Positions 37,851-47,238 of a DNA stretch of 64,000 bases are shown here, piece after piece; position 1 is the first letter of the stretch; each line of letters starts with the position of its first letter. The translations under genes were made by a program, and so were the position numbers. Under the pieces are notes generated by a model. The model ran no database searches, had not been told where the DNA came from, and saw nothing but the letters and a program-made list of their open reading frames with translations. Source of the DNA: Bryobacterales bacterium (lineage in GTDB: Bacteria; Acidobacteriota; Terriglobia; Bryobacterales; Bryobacteraceae); NCBI GenBank assembly GCA_026129915.1, contig JAHCHD010000006.1:1-64000 (forward strand). Direction: 5' to 3'.

Positions 37851-38477
37851 CTAACTTGTCGGCGCATCTCGCAAGGCGCGTGCCTTTGCAAGGTCCAATG
37901 CCACGTCCACGATCATATCTTCCTGGCCGCCCACCATGCGACGTCGGCCCAGTTCCACCAGGATCTCCCGCGCATCCAGGCCATAGCGCACCGCCGCGCG
38001 TTCCGCATGGCGCAGGAAACTGGAATAGACGCCTGCATATCCCAGCGAAAGGGTTTCGCGGTCAACGCGCACAGGGCGCTCCTGCAACGGACGAACCAGG
38101 TCGTCGGCGGCATCCATCAGCGCAAAAAGGTCACAGCCATGCGGCAGTTGCAGGCGGTTCATCACCGCCACCAGGGCTTCCAGCGGACAGTTTCCGGCTC
38201 CCGCTCCCATACCTGCCAGCGATGCATCCACTCGCGCGGCGCCGTGCTCAATCGCCACAATAGTGTTCGCGGTTGCCAGAGACAGATTGTGATGCGCGTG
38301 CATGCCGCGTTGCGTTTCCGGCCGCAGTGCTTCCCCAAAGGCGTCGAAACGCTCGGCCACCTCGTGCATCAGCAGAGCCCCCGCCGAATCCACCACGTAC
38401 ACGCAGTGGGCTCCGTAGCTCTCCATCAGCTTAGCCTGCGCAGCCAGCTCGCGCGGCGGCAGCATGTGCGACATCAT
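37851..38477 (-). pseudogene. C-terminal part of 4-hydroxy-2-oxovalerate-type aldolase (N-terminus lost)
   Basis: The 208 residues match the second half of DmpG/BphI/MhpE-type aldolases: [58 protein letters not shown] with metal-binding [49 protein letters not shown] and [20 protein letters not shown] complete enzyme is about 340 residues; the first 130 or so, with part of the active site, are missing. The reading frame extends a few codons upstream (GGFL) into the sequence of a different aldolase. This is therefore a deletion product rather than a short isoform. The usual partner acetaldehyde dehydrogenase is not present. Confidence 0.8.
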
Positions 38478-38638
38478 CAGGAAGCCGCCACATCGAAGCC
38501 CGCCAAGCCGAGCGTCTCCACCAGCGGCGGTGATGGAATCTCCAGGAAGCTGCCAAGCACGAAGTCGCCACGCCGCAAACGCTCCCGGAAGGGAGCCGCG
38601 CCAGACGGCTGGCTACTGAATGGAGAATGCCCGGGCAT
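38477..38638 (-). pseudogene. N-terminal fragment of HpcH/HpaI-type aldolase
   Basis: From the ATG at 38638, with a perfect AGGAGG five bases upstream, 53 codons read [21 protein letters not shown] and [16 protein letters not shown], then TGA. This is the start of the HpcH/HpaI (2,4-dihydroxyhept-2-enedioate / 2-keto-3-deoxy-sugar-acid) aldolase family, normally about 250 residues, cut where the conserved VIDxEHG strand should follow. The stop overlaps the first Met of the next fragment. The start signals are intact, so a short useless peptide may still be made. Confidence 0.7.
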
Positions 38639-38647
38639 CAAATCCTC

Positions 38648-39898
38648 CTACCGTCCACCTGTGCCCGTGCCCCAGGTGACGCGCTCCGCACGGATAATCA
38701 CATCCCGCCAGGCCGCCTCGATGGAGGCGCGGGCTTCCGAAAACTGGTTGGTCTCCGCGAACCCGATGGTAAGTCGCGAAGGCACATCCGTAAGCCGTTG
38801 CCAGCCTTCGGCGCGGGGTCCCCGGCCAAAGCCGAACACGGTCATCCCGCCATTGCCGAAATGCCAGTATTCGTCGATCACGGGCGAGTGCTCGTGTCGC
38901 GCCAGGAACAGCACGCGCTGCAGCGCAGGGTCACCGAAGTACACCCACTCGGGCGGAGGAAGATCGCCGTGCCATGGCTTGGTGCGCGGGTAGTCGCGGC
39001 TATCGTAGCGACGGCCGCTGGAATCCACGAAGTAGTCATCTTCGGTGAACTCGCCTCCGGGGGTGCCTTCATACAGAATCCAGTAGGGCTCTGTTCCCTT
39101 GCGGAAGAGCGTCATGCGAGCGTGGGTTGGGAAGATGTCCCAATCCTTGGCCCACTTGCCGTCCTCGGTTTCCGCGCGCAGTCGCACCCGCAGCGGACCT
39201 TCGTAGAGAACGCGTCCCGGCTTCTTGCCTTGCGGGCGCCCAGGATGAAAATCCACCAGCGCGATGTTGGGTATGCCCCGGTACTCGCCCTTTTCCTGGT
39301 TGCCGGGATGATAGCTGATCCAGTCTTTCCCCTCGCGGTCTACCATGCTCGCAAAGCCGCCGGACTGGTGATGATAGAAGTAGCTGGCCGCGGGCGTGCT
39401 GATCTTCCAGGTGTCCTCGCCTTCGTAGCTTCCGATGCGGTCCAGCCGCACGCCCTGGCGCGGATTCCAGTCCTCGAGCGATGCGTTCTCCCGGTTGAAG
39501 TACAGGCGGTAGAAGCGAGTGGCTCCCGCGGCGGTGGGGCCGCGCAACAGAAAGGTGAGCGATCCTACCGTTGCGGGCGATCCCGGTGCGGGGTCCCACT
39601 GATAAGGTGCGTGCTCCTCCAGAATGTACCCTGCCGGGTCCACCTCCATCAGTTGCATCTCGCCAAGGAGGATCGAATCAGCGAAGCGCTCAGCTCCCTG
39701 CGCTTCGAGGTTCAGGTTGATGTCCACGACGCGCTCGGGGCGGGCGACGCCGTCGGTATCCACCTCAATTGGGAGGTAGGGGCCAGCCGGCGCATGAATC
39801 CGCTGACTGGCCCCGGGGACTGCTGCCACGGCCATGGACAGCAGCAAACATGCCACGCGAAAACCGCCCGGCAATCTATTAAGAAATGGGTAGTTCAT
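38648..39898 (-). CDS. Secreted protein of unknown function, beta-rich
   Basis: A 416-residue exported protein; the ATG at 39898 opens the signal peptide MNYPFLNRLPGGFRVACLLLSMAVAAVPGASQ. The mature protein is rich in aromatic and charged beta-strand-like segments: RFYRLYFNRENASLEDW, TPAASYFYHHQSGGFASMVDREGKDWISYHPG, GPLRVRLRAETEDGKWAKDWDIFPTHARMTLFRKG and HSPVIDEYWHFGNGGMTVFGFGRG. The pattern suggests a galactose-mutarotase-like or lyase-associated beta-sandwich, but I cannot name the family. It follows the TonB receptor by 76 bp, with a strong hairpin between, and precedes the aldolase fragments by 9 bp, so it probably handles the same carbohydrate outside the cytoplasm. Confidence 0.6.
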   Translation of the reverse strand: MNYPFLNRLPGGFRVACLLLSMAVAAVPGASQRIHAPAGPYLPIEVDTDGVARPERVVDINLNLEAQGAERFADSILLGEMQLMEVDPAGYILEEHAPYQWDPAPGSPATVGSLTFLLRGPTAAGATRFYRLYFNRENASLEDWNPRQGVRLDRIGSYEGEDTWKISTPAASYFYHHQSGGFASMVDREGKDWISYHPGNQEKGEYRGIPNIALVDFHPGRPQGKKPGRVLYEGPLRVRLRAETEDGKWAKDWDIFPTHARMTLFRKGTEPYWILYEGTPGGEFTEDDYFVDSSGRRYDSRDYPRTKPWHGDLPPPEWVYFGDPALQRVLFLARHEHSPVIDEYWHFGNGGMTVFGFGRGPRAEGWQRLTDVPSRLTIGFAETNQFSEARASIEAAWRDVIIRAERVTWGTGTGGR

Positions 39899-39939
39899 CA
39901 ATTTGCAAGTACCTGCCTCTAGCCAGCATATTCCCGTTA

Positions 39940-39965
39940 GCGCCCGCCGGAACTCCGGCGGGCGC
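39940..39965 (-). terminator. Strong intra-operon hairpin after the TonB receptor gene
   Basis: Eleven perfect G/C-rich base pairs, GCGCCCGCCGG with CCGGCGGGCGC, around an AACT loop, 9 bases after the receptor stop. No T-run follows in either direction. It is more likely an RNA-stabilising or attenuating element that lowers expression of the downstream genes than a full terminator. Confidence 0.45.
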
Positions 39966-39974
39966 GAGGGAAAG

Positions 39975-42900
39975 CTAGAAGTGGAATTGCGCGGCAATCT
40001 GCACCGCGCGCGGCGCGTTCCGTTGCGAGTTCACACGCCCGAAGTTGGCATTGGTGACGCCGCCCACAGGTAAACCGAAAGTGGGGGTATTGGTGAGGTT
40101 GAAGGCCTCGCCACGCAACTGGAAGCGGTAGCGCTCCTTGATGAAGAAGTTCTTCGAGATGTTGAAGTCCAGGTTGTGCAGTCCGTCGCCACGCACATCT
40201 GGCAACAAGCGCCCAACGTTGCCGAAGGTGAACGCAGGCGCGGCGCTGAATACCGACGTGTCGAACCAGCGGTCAATCGTCGGGTTATCGAGCTTGGCGC
40301 TGGTGCCGTTGTTGAGGGAAGGACGGCTCACCGCAATGGGCAATCCGCTCTGGAAGGTGGCGATGCCCGCGATCACCCAGCCGCCCAGCGCGAAGTCGAG
40401 AGCCTTCGGCATATTGGAGCCCAACGCTTTTCCGCGCCCGAAGGGCATGTCGTACACGAAGCTAGCCACCAGGCGCTGTGGCACGTCAAACGACGATACG
40501 CTCCGCTCAAGCCTCAGGTTCTCCATGTCCAGGATTCCCGGCGCATGGTCAAGGAATCCGCGCTGCGTGGAGCTATCATCGATCTGCTTGGAAACCGTAT
40601 AGGAACCCAGCAGCGTTAGCCCCACGCGTGTGCGCTTCTCCATGCGCACGGTCATCGCATGGTAGATGGAGCTTGCCGCTGCCGCGAACTCGCGGTTCAC
40701 GCCGGTGTACTGCGGGTAGGGCAGCAGCGATTGCCGGCGCGAGATGCGAGGGCCGGAAAGCGGTCCGGACTCAATGATCCCAAAGAATGGGTTGTCCACT
40801 TGCTGGTTTAGCTGGGCGCCCAGAGCTAGCAATTCATTGGGTAGCCAGTTCAGCTGCCAAGGGTCGCCGAACATCAGCTTCGAGCCCTTGTTCCCTAAAT
40901 AGCCAACCTCGATAAGAGTGTCCTGCGGCAACATACGCTGGATACCAAAGCTCCACTGCTGTGAATACCCAGTGCGGTCGTCGCGGGTGGAACTGTTTAT
41001 GGCAAGGCCGACGTTGGTGAGCGGGTTCCGGTCAGTGGATGGCAACACGAAACCCTGCGGGTAGGGATTGCTGAGCGTGTTCTCGGGAGTGAGGCCGCCG
41101 TCGATGGTGGCCACCCAAGGTGTTTCTGCATCCAGGCCCAATGTGCCTACGCCATTGATAGTCAACAGTGGCGTATAGAAGATGCCATAGCCTGCACGGA
41201 TCACGGTGTCCTGGTTCAACTGGTAAGCAAGGCCGATGCGCGGTGCGAAGTCGTTGCGGTCTGTCCGGGTGATGCTGCGGTCCACGCCTTGCCCACGAAA
41301 CTCCAGGAACCCTCGCAAGTTCATCCCCGGTACTTGCAGTGGACTGGGTGCATTCAACTCCAACGAGTTTAGCCGGTCGTAGCGCTCTTGCGTGCCCACG
41401 TTCAGGTCGTAGCGGAGGCCGAGGTTCACCGTCAGTTTGCGGCTCACCTTCCAGTCGTCCTGAATGTAGCCGGCGTAATACCAGCGGTAAATTGAGTAGG
41501 GCGTCGTAATGAACATGCTGCCGCCGCTTCCCAGGCCCAGCATCATTGACGCGAGGCCGAAGCCTGCCGTCTGGCTCGCTTGAAGCGGGTTTGGTCCTTG
41601 CGTGAAATTGGTGCCGAAGTTGAAGGTGCCGGAAGCGTTCAGGTTGCGGTTGACGTTGAACTGCGGTCGCCGCACCTCCGCGCCAATCTTCAGCAGGTGC
41701 GAACCGAACTGCTTGTTCAGGATCGCCTGCCCGGACGGGGTTTCCCGGGGTTGAATCAGATTGCGATTGCGCCCGATACCAGTCATTCCGGCCGGATTGA
41801 TGTTCGGGATGAAGGGCTGAGCCGCATCTTTGTAGCTCTGCGGCAGACCCAGCGACGCGAGGTCGAAACCATTGCTGGGGCTTACCTCAAGCGTCTCGTG
41901 ACGCGTATAGTTCAGCCGGATGTCGAGAATCGTGGTGGGAGTGATGGTATAGGTGTGTCCTACCAGGAAGTTCCAGGCCGAATCATCATTCAGCGCGGCC
42001 GGAAACGATTCAAATGGCAAAGGGTCCGTGTTCAGGAAGTACACCGTGGAGACGCGCCCCATCGTCCGGTGGTTGTTGTTCCAATTGTGGTCGATCCGCA
42101 GATTGTTGTTGTTGGTGCGCGCCACCTGCTTGGCGTTGAGGCTGTAGTTGTTGGCGTTGGTGAACTGGTCGCCTGGTGCATTTGCCTGTGGGAATAGGTT
42201 GAGCATGCGCATCGCCACTTCGTTGCGACGGGCTGCGGGGATCAGGTTGTTGGGGAAGGGTGTCCGCGTGAAGGCATTGCCTACCTGCTGCAGCGTGTTG
42301 GGATCGTAAATCACCACCTGCTGGCCATTGAAGTTTCGGGTCTGCGAAAAATCGCCCTGACGCTGAATATCAGTGGGTACTGTGCGCAACTGGGCAAAAG
42401 GAACCCCCTGCCGCAACCCCTCATAGCTGTAGAAGAAGAACGTCTTGTCTTTCAAGCCGGGGACGGGTCCGCCGATGTTTGCGCCAAACTGATGGCGAAT
42501 GAATGCGGGCCGGTCGCGGCCAGCTCGATTAGCAAAGAAGTTGTTGGCGTCCAGCGGCGCATTCCGGTGGAACTCGTAGAGCATGCCGCGGTACTGATTG
42601 GTGCCCGATTTAGACACCATCGTCACCACCCCGCCCGTCGTGCGGCCGTACTCCGCGGAGTAGCTGTTTACCTGCACCTTGAACTCTTGCGTCGAAAAGG
42701 CCGGTGGCACATAGGCTGCGAAGTTCCCGTCCGCCCCAGAGTTTGCTGCACCGTCAAAAAGGACATCGGTGCCAAGCGCGCGTCCGCCGCCAATCTTGAA
42801 GTCAGTGCGGAACTGAGGACGTCCCACCTCGGTGGCTCCGCCTTCGCCAAAGTTGCCGCCTGTGACAACGCCGGCGGTCAGGGTTACCAGACCAAAGGTA

Positions 42901-43352
42901 TCGCGGATGGCCAACGGTAACTCCTGCACGCTGCGTTCAGTAACAACCTCTCCAACGCTGGCGTTTTCGGTCTCAATTGCTGTCGCCTGCGCGCTTACCT
43001 CCACGATTTCAGTGGATTCGCCCAGATTCATGCTGATATCCACACGCCGGATCTCATCCACCTGCACCGGCACCGGGCTCAGCGAGAACCCCTTGAATCC
43101 GCCCATCTCGGCCTGGATACGATACGAGCCAGGCACCAGAAAGAAGCGGAAAAGGCCTTGTTCATTGGTGACGGCTTCATTGGTGATATTCGTGGTGAGG
43201 CTGGTTGACATCACCTTCACCCCCACCATCACCGCGCCCGATTGGTCGGTAACCGTCCCTGTAATCTGCGACGAGGAGGTTTGGCCGTACAGAGAAGCGC
43301 TGGCTAAACAGAGGCACAGCGCGAAAGCGAGGAGCATACCTGAAAGTCTCAT
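39975..43352 (-). CDS. Oar-like TonB-dependent receptor (regulon receptor 1)
   Basis: A 1125-residue outer-membrane receptor. Signal peptide MRLSGMLLAFALCLCLASASLYGQ, then a carboxypeptidase-regulatory-like domain (about 26-110, SQITGTVTDQSGAVMVGVKVMS), TonB plug (about 125-230, QELPLAIRDTFGLVTLTAG; GGRALGTDVLFDGAANSGADG) and a large beta-barrel ending AVQIAAQFHF with terminal Phe. The promoter region carries the shared ACCGTAAATTACTT element. It heads the leftward operon with a secreted beta-rich protein, aldolase remnants and an SDR. Likely imports an oligosaccharide or sugar-acid polymer; the ligand is unknown. Confidence 0.88.
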   Translation of the reverse strand: MRLSGMLLAFALCLCLASASLYGQTSSSQITGTVTDQSGAVMVGVKVMSTSLTTNITNEAVTNEQGLFRFFLVPGSYRIQAEMGGFKGFSLSPVPVQVDEIRRVDISMNLGESTEIVEVSAQATAIETENASVGEVVTERSVQELPLAIRDTFGLVTLTAGVVTGGNFGEGGATEVGRPQFRTDFKIGGGRALGTDVLFDGAANSGADGNFAAYVPPAFSTQEFKVQVNSYSAEYGRTTGGVVTMVSKSGTNQYRGMLYEFHRNAPLDANNFFANRAGRDRPAFIRHQFGANIGGPVPGLKDKTFFFYSYEGLRQGVPFAQLRTVPTDIQRQGDFSQTRNFNGQQVVIYDPNTLQQVGNAFTRTPFPNNLIPAARRNEVAMRMLNLFPQANAPGDQFTNANNYSLNAKQVARTNNNNLRIDHNWNNNHRTMGRVSTVYFLNTDPLPFESFPAALNDDSAWNFLVGHTYTITPTTILDIRLNYTRHETLEVSPSNGFDLASLGLPQSYKDAAQPFIPNINPAGMTGIGRNRNLIQPRETPSGQAILNKQFGSHLLKIGAEVRRPQFNVNRNLNASGTFNFGTNFTQGPNPLQASQTAGFGLASMMLGLGSGGSMFITTPYSIYRWYYAGYIQDDWKVSRKLTVNLGLRYDLNVGTQERYDRLNSLELNAPSPLQVPGMNLRGFLEFRGQGVDRSITRTDRNDFAPRIGLAYQLNQDTVIRAGYGIFYTPLLTINGVGTLGLDAETPWVATIDGGLTPENTLSNPYPQGFVLPSTDRNPLTNVGLAINSSTRDDRTGYSQQWSFGIQRMLPQDTLIEVGYLGNKGSKLMFGDPWQLNWLPNELLALGAQLNQQVDNPFFGIIESGPLSGPRISRRQSLLPYPQYTGVNREFAAAASSIYHAMTVRMEKRTRVGLTLLGSYTVSKQIDDSSTQRGFLDHAPGILDMENLRLERSVSSFDVPQRLVASFVYDMPFGRGKALGSNMPKALDFALGGWVIAGIATFQSGLPIAVSRPSLNNGTSAKLDNPTIDRWFDTSVFSAAPAFTFGNVGRLLPDVRGDGLHNLDFNISKNFFIKERYRFQLRGEAFNLTNTPTFGLPVGGVTNANFGRVNSQRNAPRAVQIAAQFHF

Positions 43353-43365
43353 GGTGGCTTTACAC

Positions 43366-43402
43366 TATCCGAGCCTGCGCAGCGGGGGAAGTAATTTACG
43401 GT
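43366..43402 (-). promoter_or_regulatory. Shared promoter/operator element, copy 1 (TonB receptor 1)
   Basis: Minus strand: TTAACCGTAAATTACTT ending at 43389, 19 bp, then GATAGT at 43369-43364. The 14-mer ACCGTAAATTACTT and the 19-bp spacing to GATA are identical in the copies at 47068-47104 and 51307-51343. GATAGT is a plausible -10 box and the last bases of the element overlap the -35 position (17 bp upstream). It lies 36 bp before the receptor ATG. Confidence 0.7.
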
Positions 43403-43439
43403 TAAGAAGTCCGGCGTCGCCGCCCTGGAGAAAGAAGTT

Positions 43440-43471
43440 CCAGCCCTCCTTGCGAATGCGAGGAGGGCTGG
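43440..43471 (-). terminator. Rho-independent-like terminator after TonB receptor 2
   Basis: An 11-bp perfect stem, CCAGCCCTCCT with AGGAGGGCTGG, and a 10-base loop, located about 55 bp downstream of the receptor stop at 43526. On the minus strand it is followed by AACTTCTTTCTCC, a moderate T-rich run. It separates the two receptor transcription units. Confidence 0.7.
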
Positions 43472-43525
43472 CGGTTAGGGTAAAAAAGCGGATGGCGTCT
43501 CCTGCGACACCACCCGGGTGAGAGA

Positions 43526-46500
43526 TTAGAACGTGAAGCGGACCGCGAACTGGAACTGGCGCGGCTGGTTCCGGGTAGACGTGATGCGCCCAAAGGTGGA
43601 GAGGTCCGCAACGTTGTAGTTCATGTTGGGCCGGCCCAAGTGAACATTGTTGGTAAGGTTGAAAGTCTCCACTCGCAATTGCAGGTTCTTTGATTCGCCC
43701 ATGGGGAAGTTCTTGGCCATAGACGCATCGACGTTGAAGGCCCCGTCGGTCCGAACGCGTAATGACCGGGGAGCGGTGCCTGGGCGGAAGGGACTGGTGG
43801 GCGCCGCAAAACAGTCGGGGCTAATCCATCGTTCGGCGGTGCGCGGCATATTCTGTCCCGGTTCACATACCAGGTCTGGACGCTGACCGAAGAACTGGCT
43901 GCGATTAGGCCAGTTGCCGCCCCCGACTAGGATAGGTAATCCTGTGCCGGTAGCGAAGATGAGGTTCGACTGCCAATTGCCCACAACGGCCTGGATGAAC
44001 CGATTGCTGGGGTTGATTGCCTGACCTTTGCCGATGGGCAACAGGTAGTTGGCTCCTAGAGTGAACCAGCGGCTCACGTCCTGTTGGTCAATGGCACGCT
44101 CCAGACCGCGGTCTTTCCAGTTCTGCTGGCCACCATTGTCGCCAATGTAGCCATAGGGGCCATTCCCAGTGCCGATGATCTTTCCGCCGGTGAAGGATGC
44201 CACCATCGAGAGGTTAGCCGACATCCGCTTCTCCGCCTTCAACTGAACCGAGTGGTAAATCGAGTTATCGATATTCAAGGCGCGGATGCCAACGCCCGCC
44301 GCGGGGTTGCCCGTTGCAAACTGAGGATAGTCAACAACCGTGGCCCAACGGGGAACGGTTGCTTTTCCGAAGAAGAAGGAATTCCGATCAGTAACCGCAT
44401 TCAGAAATGGATTGGGGACTTGCTCGTTGAGCGTTGTGCCAAACTGCGCAATCTGCGCGTACGTCAGATTGTTTAGATCACCGCCTCCAACCAGGCCCAA
44501 GCCGCGGTTCCCGACGTATGCTGCATGAATGACAATGCCATTGCCGAGTTCGCGCTGGATGCCAGCATTCCAATTGTAGGAACGTGGAATCGGCTGCTCG
44601 CGGAACATCGTTCCCAAATTCAATCCCACGTTCGTGGCGAGGCCAAGGGAGCCCTGGGTAGGAGTAGTGAGACCGTTTGGGAAGGGGTTGCTGAGCGGAT
44701 TCAGCTGCACCGTGTTGCCGAATGCGTCGTTCTGCGTAGCGGCCCAACGCGTGCGCGTGGCAAATGAGTCAGTGTTGTCGCCTACAATACCCACACTGTG
44801 GGTGGCAGGGCCGTAAAACATGCCGCCGCCGGCATGGAAAACCGTCTTGTCATTGATGCGATAGGAAAGGCCAGCGCGCGGACCGATACCCCCAGCCACC
44901 GCCGGGAATGGCGATTTGTTGCCCTCCGCAAACCGTAGCCCGCCCTGCATGGCCACGCCGTTCACGTTAAACTGCGCATCCGGGTCAAACCAGGTGAGCC
45001 TTCCATAACGCTCTGAGCGGCCACCGAAAATCTCCCAGCGGAATCCGAGGTCCAAGGTCAGCCGGGAGTTCACGCGCCAGTTATCGGTGACGTAGAAGCC
45101 GTAGTAGTTGCTTGCCTGGGCGGTGAATGGATCGATGGTGAACCCATCGGCGCGCGTGTTGAGGGAGCCCATCCCAAGCAGGTAGGACGCAAATGCATAT
45201 CCATCACCCGCAAGGGTACGAGAGGAAGTTGCCGTGCCGTCGAAGTCATACTGCCCACTTGGAGCTACGGGCTGTCCCATGTTCACGAATGAGCGGCGGA
45301 ATTCGAAGCCAGTCTTGAAGCTGTGACTCCCAACGTATTTGTCTAAACTCACCAGAGTGGTGGCATTGTAACTGATGAACTGAAACCCGATGGTGGGCAC
45401 GCGCGAACCGAAGCCAGACAGGACGCGCATCAGCGGCATGGAACTAACAGACTGAAACTGTTTCAGCTCGGCCGGGAAACCAACCGAAGCCAGGTCAAAA
45501 TTGATGGCGTCTCCTATAATCGCCGAGATCTGAATCTCAGCGTGCCGTGCGTACGATTGCCGTACCTGGAAGAGCGTAGTTGGGTTGATCGTGAAGTTGT
45601 ACGCGATGAGACCGCTGGACGCCAGGGTAGTGCCGTTGTAGTGGGCCGGGTCAGCGCCGTTGCCGTAGTGATCAGCTGTACCAGTGTTGAAGTCAACGTA
45701 TGTGCCCCGGCCAAAGAACTGGTGACGTTCATTCAAGTGATAGTCAACACGGCCGTTGTACTTGACGGCATCCCATGGAAAGTTCGCCGAACCAAAAAAG
45801 TTGTCCAGGTGGTATGCGCCGCGTCCTGCCTGGTTAGCCTTTGGCATATACTGCAGCATATTCATGGCAACCGGATCCATCATTGCTCTTGGAATACTAT
45901 TCCCAGCAAATGGAATCCGGCTACCATTTGCGCCGACATTGAATGGATTGTATATAGTCGGAATACCCGAAAAATCTCCGTCACGTTCGGCATCGCTGGC
46001 AACAGTTCCTGTCATCACCGTGAGGGTTCGAGTTTGCGTCCACTCATAGTCACCGAAGATAAAAAGCTTATTCTTTACAATTGGACCACCAACGGAGAAC
46101 CCATACTGATAGCGATAAAAATCAGGCGCCTTATTGGGCAGACCGCGCTGGGCCTGCGAAGCCTTCAGAAACGGATTGTTGGCTGCCATGATATTGGGAC
46201 GCCCAAAGAAGAATCCGCTGCCGTGCCATTGGTCAGTGCCTGCCTTGGTAACCAGGGAGATGACACCGCTTCCGGGCGTCCCGTAGCTTGCTGACATGTT
46301 GTTGTTAATGAGCCGGAACTCCTGCATGCCTTCCTGCGCCGGGCCGTAGGCGGGAGATGTGGCGCCGGCGCCGTAGCCATCCACGGTGATAGGGGCGCCA
46401 TCCACGAAGTAGGTCACTGATCCAGATTGACCTCCATTCATGCGCATCGCTGATACTTCCACGCCTGGACGGTTGGCGGCTCCAGTTTCGTTCACCGCAC

Positions 46501-47008
46501 CGTTGATGGGGATGACTCCGGGTACTAACTGCACCAGAAACAGCACGTTTCGGCCGTTTAGGGGAAGGTTTTCGATGGCCTTCTCGGTTACCAGTTGTCC
46601 GAGAGTAGAGGAGGTGGTGTTCGGCAGAACCGACTCAGATTCAACGGTGATCGATTCCTGGACGTCCCCCACTTCCAGCGTTACCGGAATGTCGCGCATG
46701 AGATCCACTTCCACGGTGATGTTGTCGCGGATTGCCGTCTTGAATCCGCCTTGCTTCACGCTGATACGGTAAGTGCCCGGCGACAGCGACGGAAACGTAT
46801 AGCGTCCTGCCGATGTTGTTGTCGTGCTGAGAGCCGTGTTCTGCCGGACTTCGAGCAGGGCGACCTCAGCACCGGGTACTGGAGCACCGGATGCGTCCGT
46901 GATTAAACCGGTAATGCCGCCACGCCCGGTCTGGGCGAGCATTGATAGGGCCATCCAGCAGCATAACGATGCAAGGAAAATAACTCGCGAGCCTCTGGCT
47001 GCAAACAT
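43526..47008 (-). CDS. Oar-like TonB-dependent receptor (regulon receptor 2)
   Basis: A 1160-residue outer-membrane protein, the second receptor of the block. The signal peptide MFAARGSRVIFLASLCCWMALSMLAQ is followed by a carboxypeptidase-regulatory-like domain (GGITGLITDASGAPVPGAEVALLEV), plug (ENLPLNGRNVLFLVQLVPGVIP; MRMNGGQSGSVTYFVDGAPITVDGYG) and barrel ending RQFQFAVRFTF. GGGGGTG about 7 bases before the ATG may serve as ribosome site. It is only distantly similar to receptor 1, so this is not a recent duplication. It is transcribed alone, with its own copy of the shared promoter element and a terminator after it. Confidence 0.88.
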   Translation of the reverse strand: MFAARGSRVIFLASLCCWMALSMLAQTGRGGITGLITDASGAPVPGAEVALLEVRQNTALSTTTTSAGRYTFPSLSPGTYRISVKQGGFKTAIRDNITVEVDLMRDIPVTLEVGDVQESITVESESVLPNTTSSTLGQLVTEKAIENLPLNGRNVLFLVQLVPGVIPINGAVNETGAANRPGVEVSAMRMNGGQSGSVTYFVDGAPITVDGYGAGATSPAYGPAQEGMQEFRLINNNMSASYGTPGSGVISLVTKAGTDQWHGSGFFFGRPNIMAANNPFLKASQAQRGLPNKAPDFYRYQYGFSVGGPIVKNKLFIFGDYEWTQTRTLTVMTGTVASDAERDGDFSGIPTIYNPFNVGANGSRIPFAGNSIPRAMMDPVAMNMLQYMPKANQAGRGAYHLDNFFGSANFPWDAVKYNGRVDYHLNERHQFFGRGTYVDFNTGTADHYGNGADPAHYNGTTLASSGLIAYNFTINPTTLFQVRQSYARHAEIQISAIIGDAINFDLASVGFPAELKQFQSVSSMPLMRVLSGFGSRVPTIGFQFISYNATTLVSLDKYVGSHSFKTGFEFRRSFVNMGQPVAPSGQYDFDGTATSSRTLAGDGYAFASYLLGMGSLNTRADGFTIDPFTAQASNYYGFYVTDNWRVNSRLTLDLGFRWEIFGGRSERYGRLTWFDPDAQFNVNGVAMQGGLRFAEGNKSPFPAVAGGIGPRAGLSYRINDKTVFHAGGGMFYGPATHSVGIVGDNTDSFATRTRWAATQNDAFGNTVQLNPLSNPFPNGLTTPTQGSLGLATNVGLNLGTMFREQPIPRSYNWNAGIQRELGNGIVIHAAYVGNRGLGLVGGGDLNNLTYAQIAQFGTTLNEQVPNPFLNAVTDRNSFFFGKATVPRWATVVDYPQFATGNPAAGVGIRALNIDNSIYHSVQLKAEKRMSANLSMVASFTGGKIIGTGNGPYGYIGDNGGQQNWKDRGLERAIDQQDVSRWFTLGANYLLPIGKGQAINPSNRFIQAVVGNWQSNLIFATGTGLPILVGGGNWPNRSQFFGQRPDLVCEPGQNMPRTAERWISPDCFAAPTSPFRPGTAPRSLRVRTDGAFNVDASMAKNFPMGESKNLQLRVETFNLTNNVHLGRPNMNYNVADLSTFGRITSTRNQPRQFQFAVRFTF

Positions 47009-47067
47009 TGAACACCCCCATGTGAGTGCAAGCGATCACAGAACGGATCACATGCTTGCGGACACTA

Positions 47068-47104
47068 TATCGGAGGTATCTGCGAAGGGTAAGTAATTTA
47101 CGGT
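47068..47104 (-). promoter_or_regulatory. Shared promoter/operator element, copy 2 (TonB receptor 2)
   Basis: Minus strand: TTTACCGTAAATTACTT ending at 47091, 19 bp, then GATATAGT from 47071. The 14-mer is identical to copies 1 and 3 and the spacing to GATA is the same. It lies 82 bp before the receptor ATG. Within the element, TTTAC-G-GTAAA on the plus strand is itself a palindrome. Confidence 0.7.
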
Positions 47105-47238
47105 AAATGGCTAACGGAGTAGATCAATTGGAGACCATATTTCGATTGAGGTTCGAGCGATCGCGGCCAATAGTCAGTGGCCGACAACCCGGCTGCTGTC
47201 ACGAAGCTTCGAGTATACGAAGGTTAAGCCAGCCTCAC

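Noticed and set aside
36588-38993. A rightward 801-codon open frame
   Set aside because: It is antisense to a well-supported SDR gene and aldolase fragments, is basic and low in recognisable motifs, and its first part is the GTCGGA minisatellite. The absence of stops comes from high GC codon structure on the other strand.
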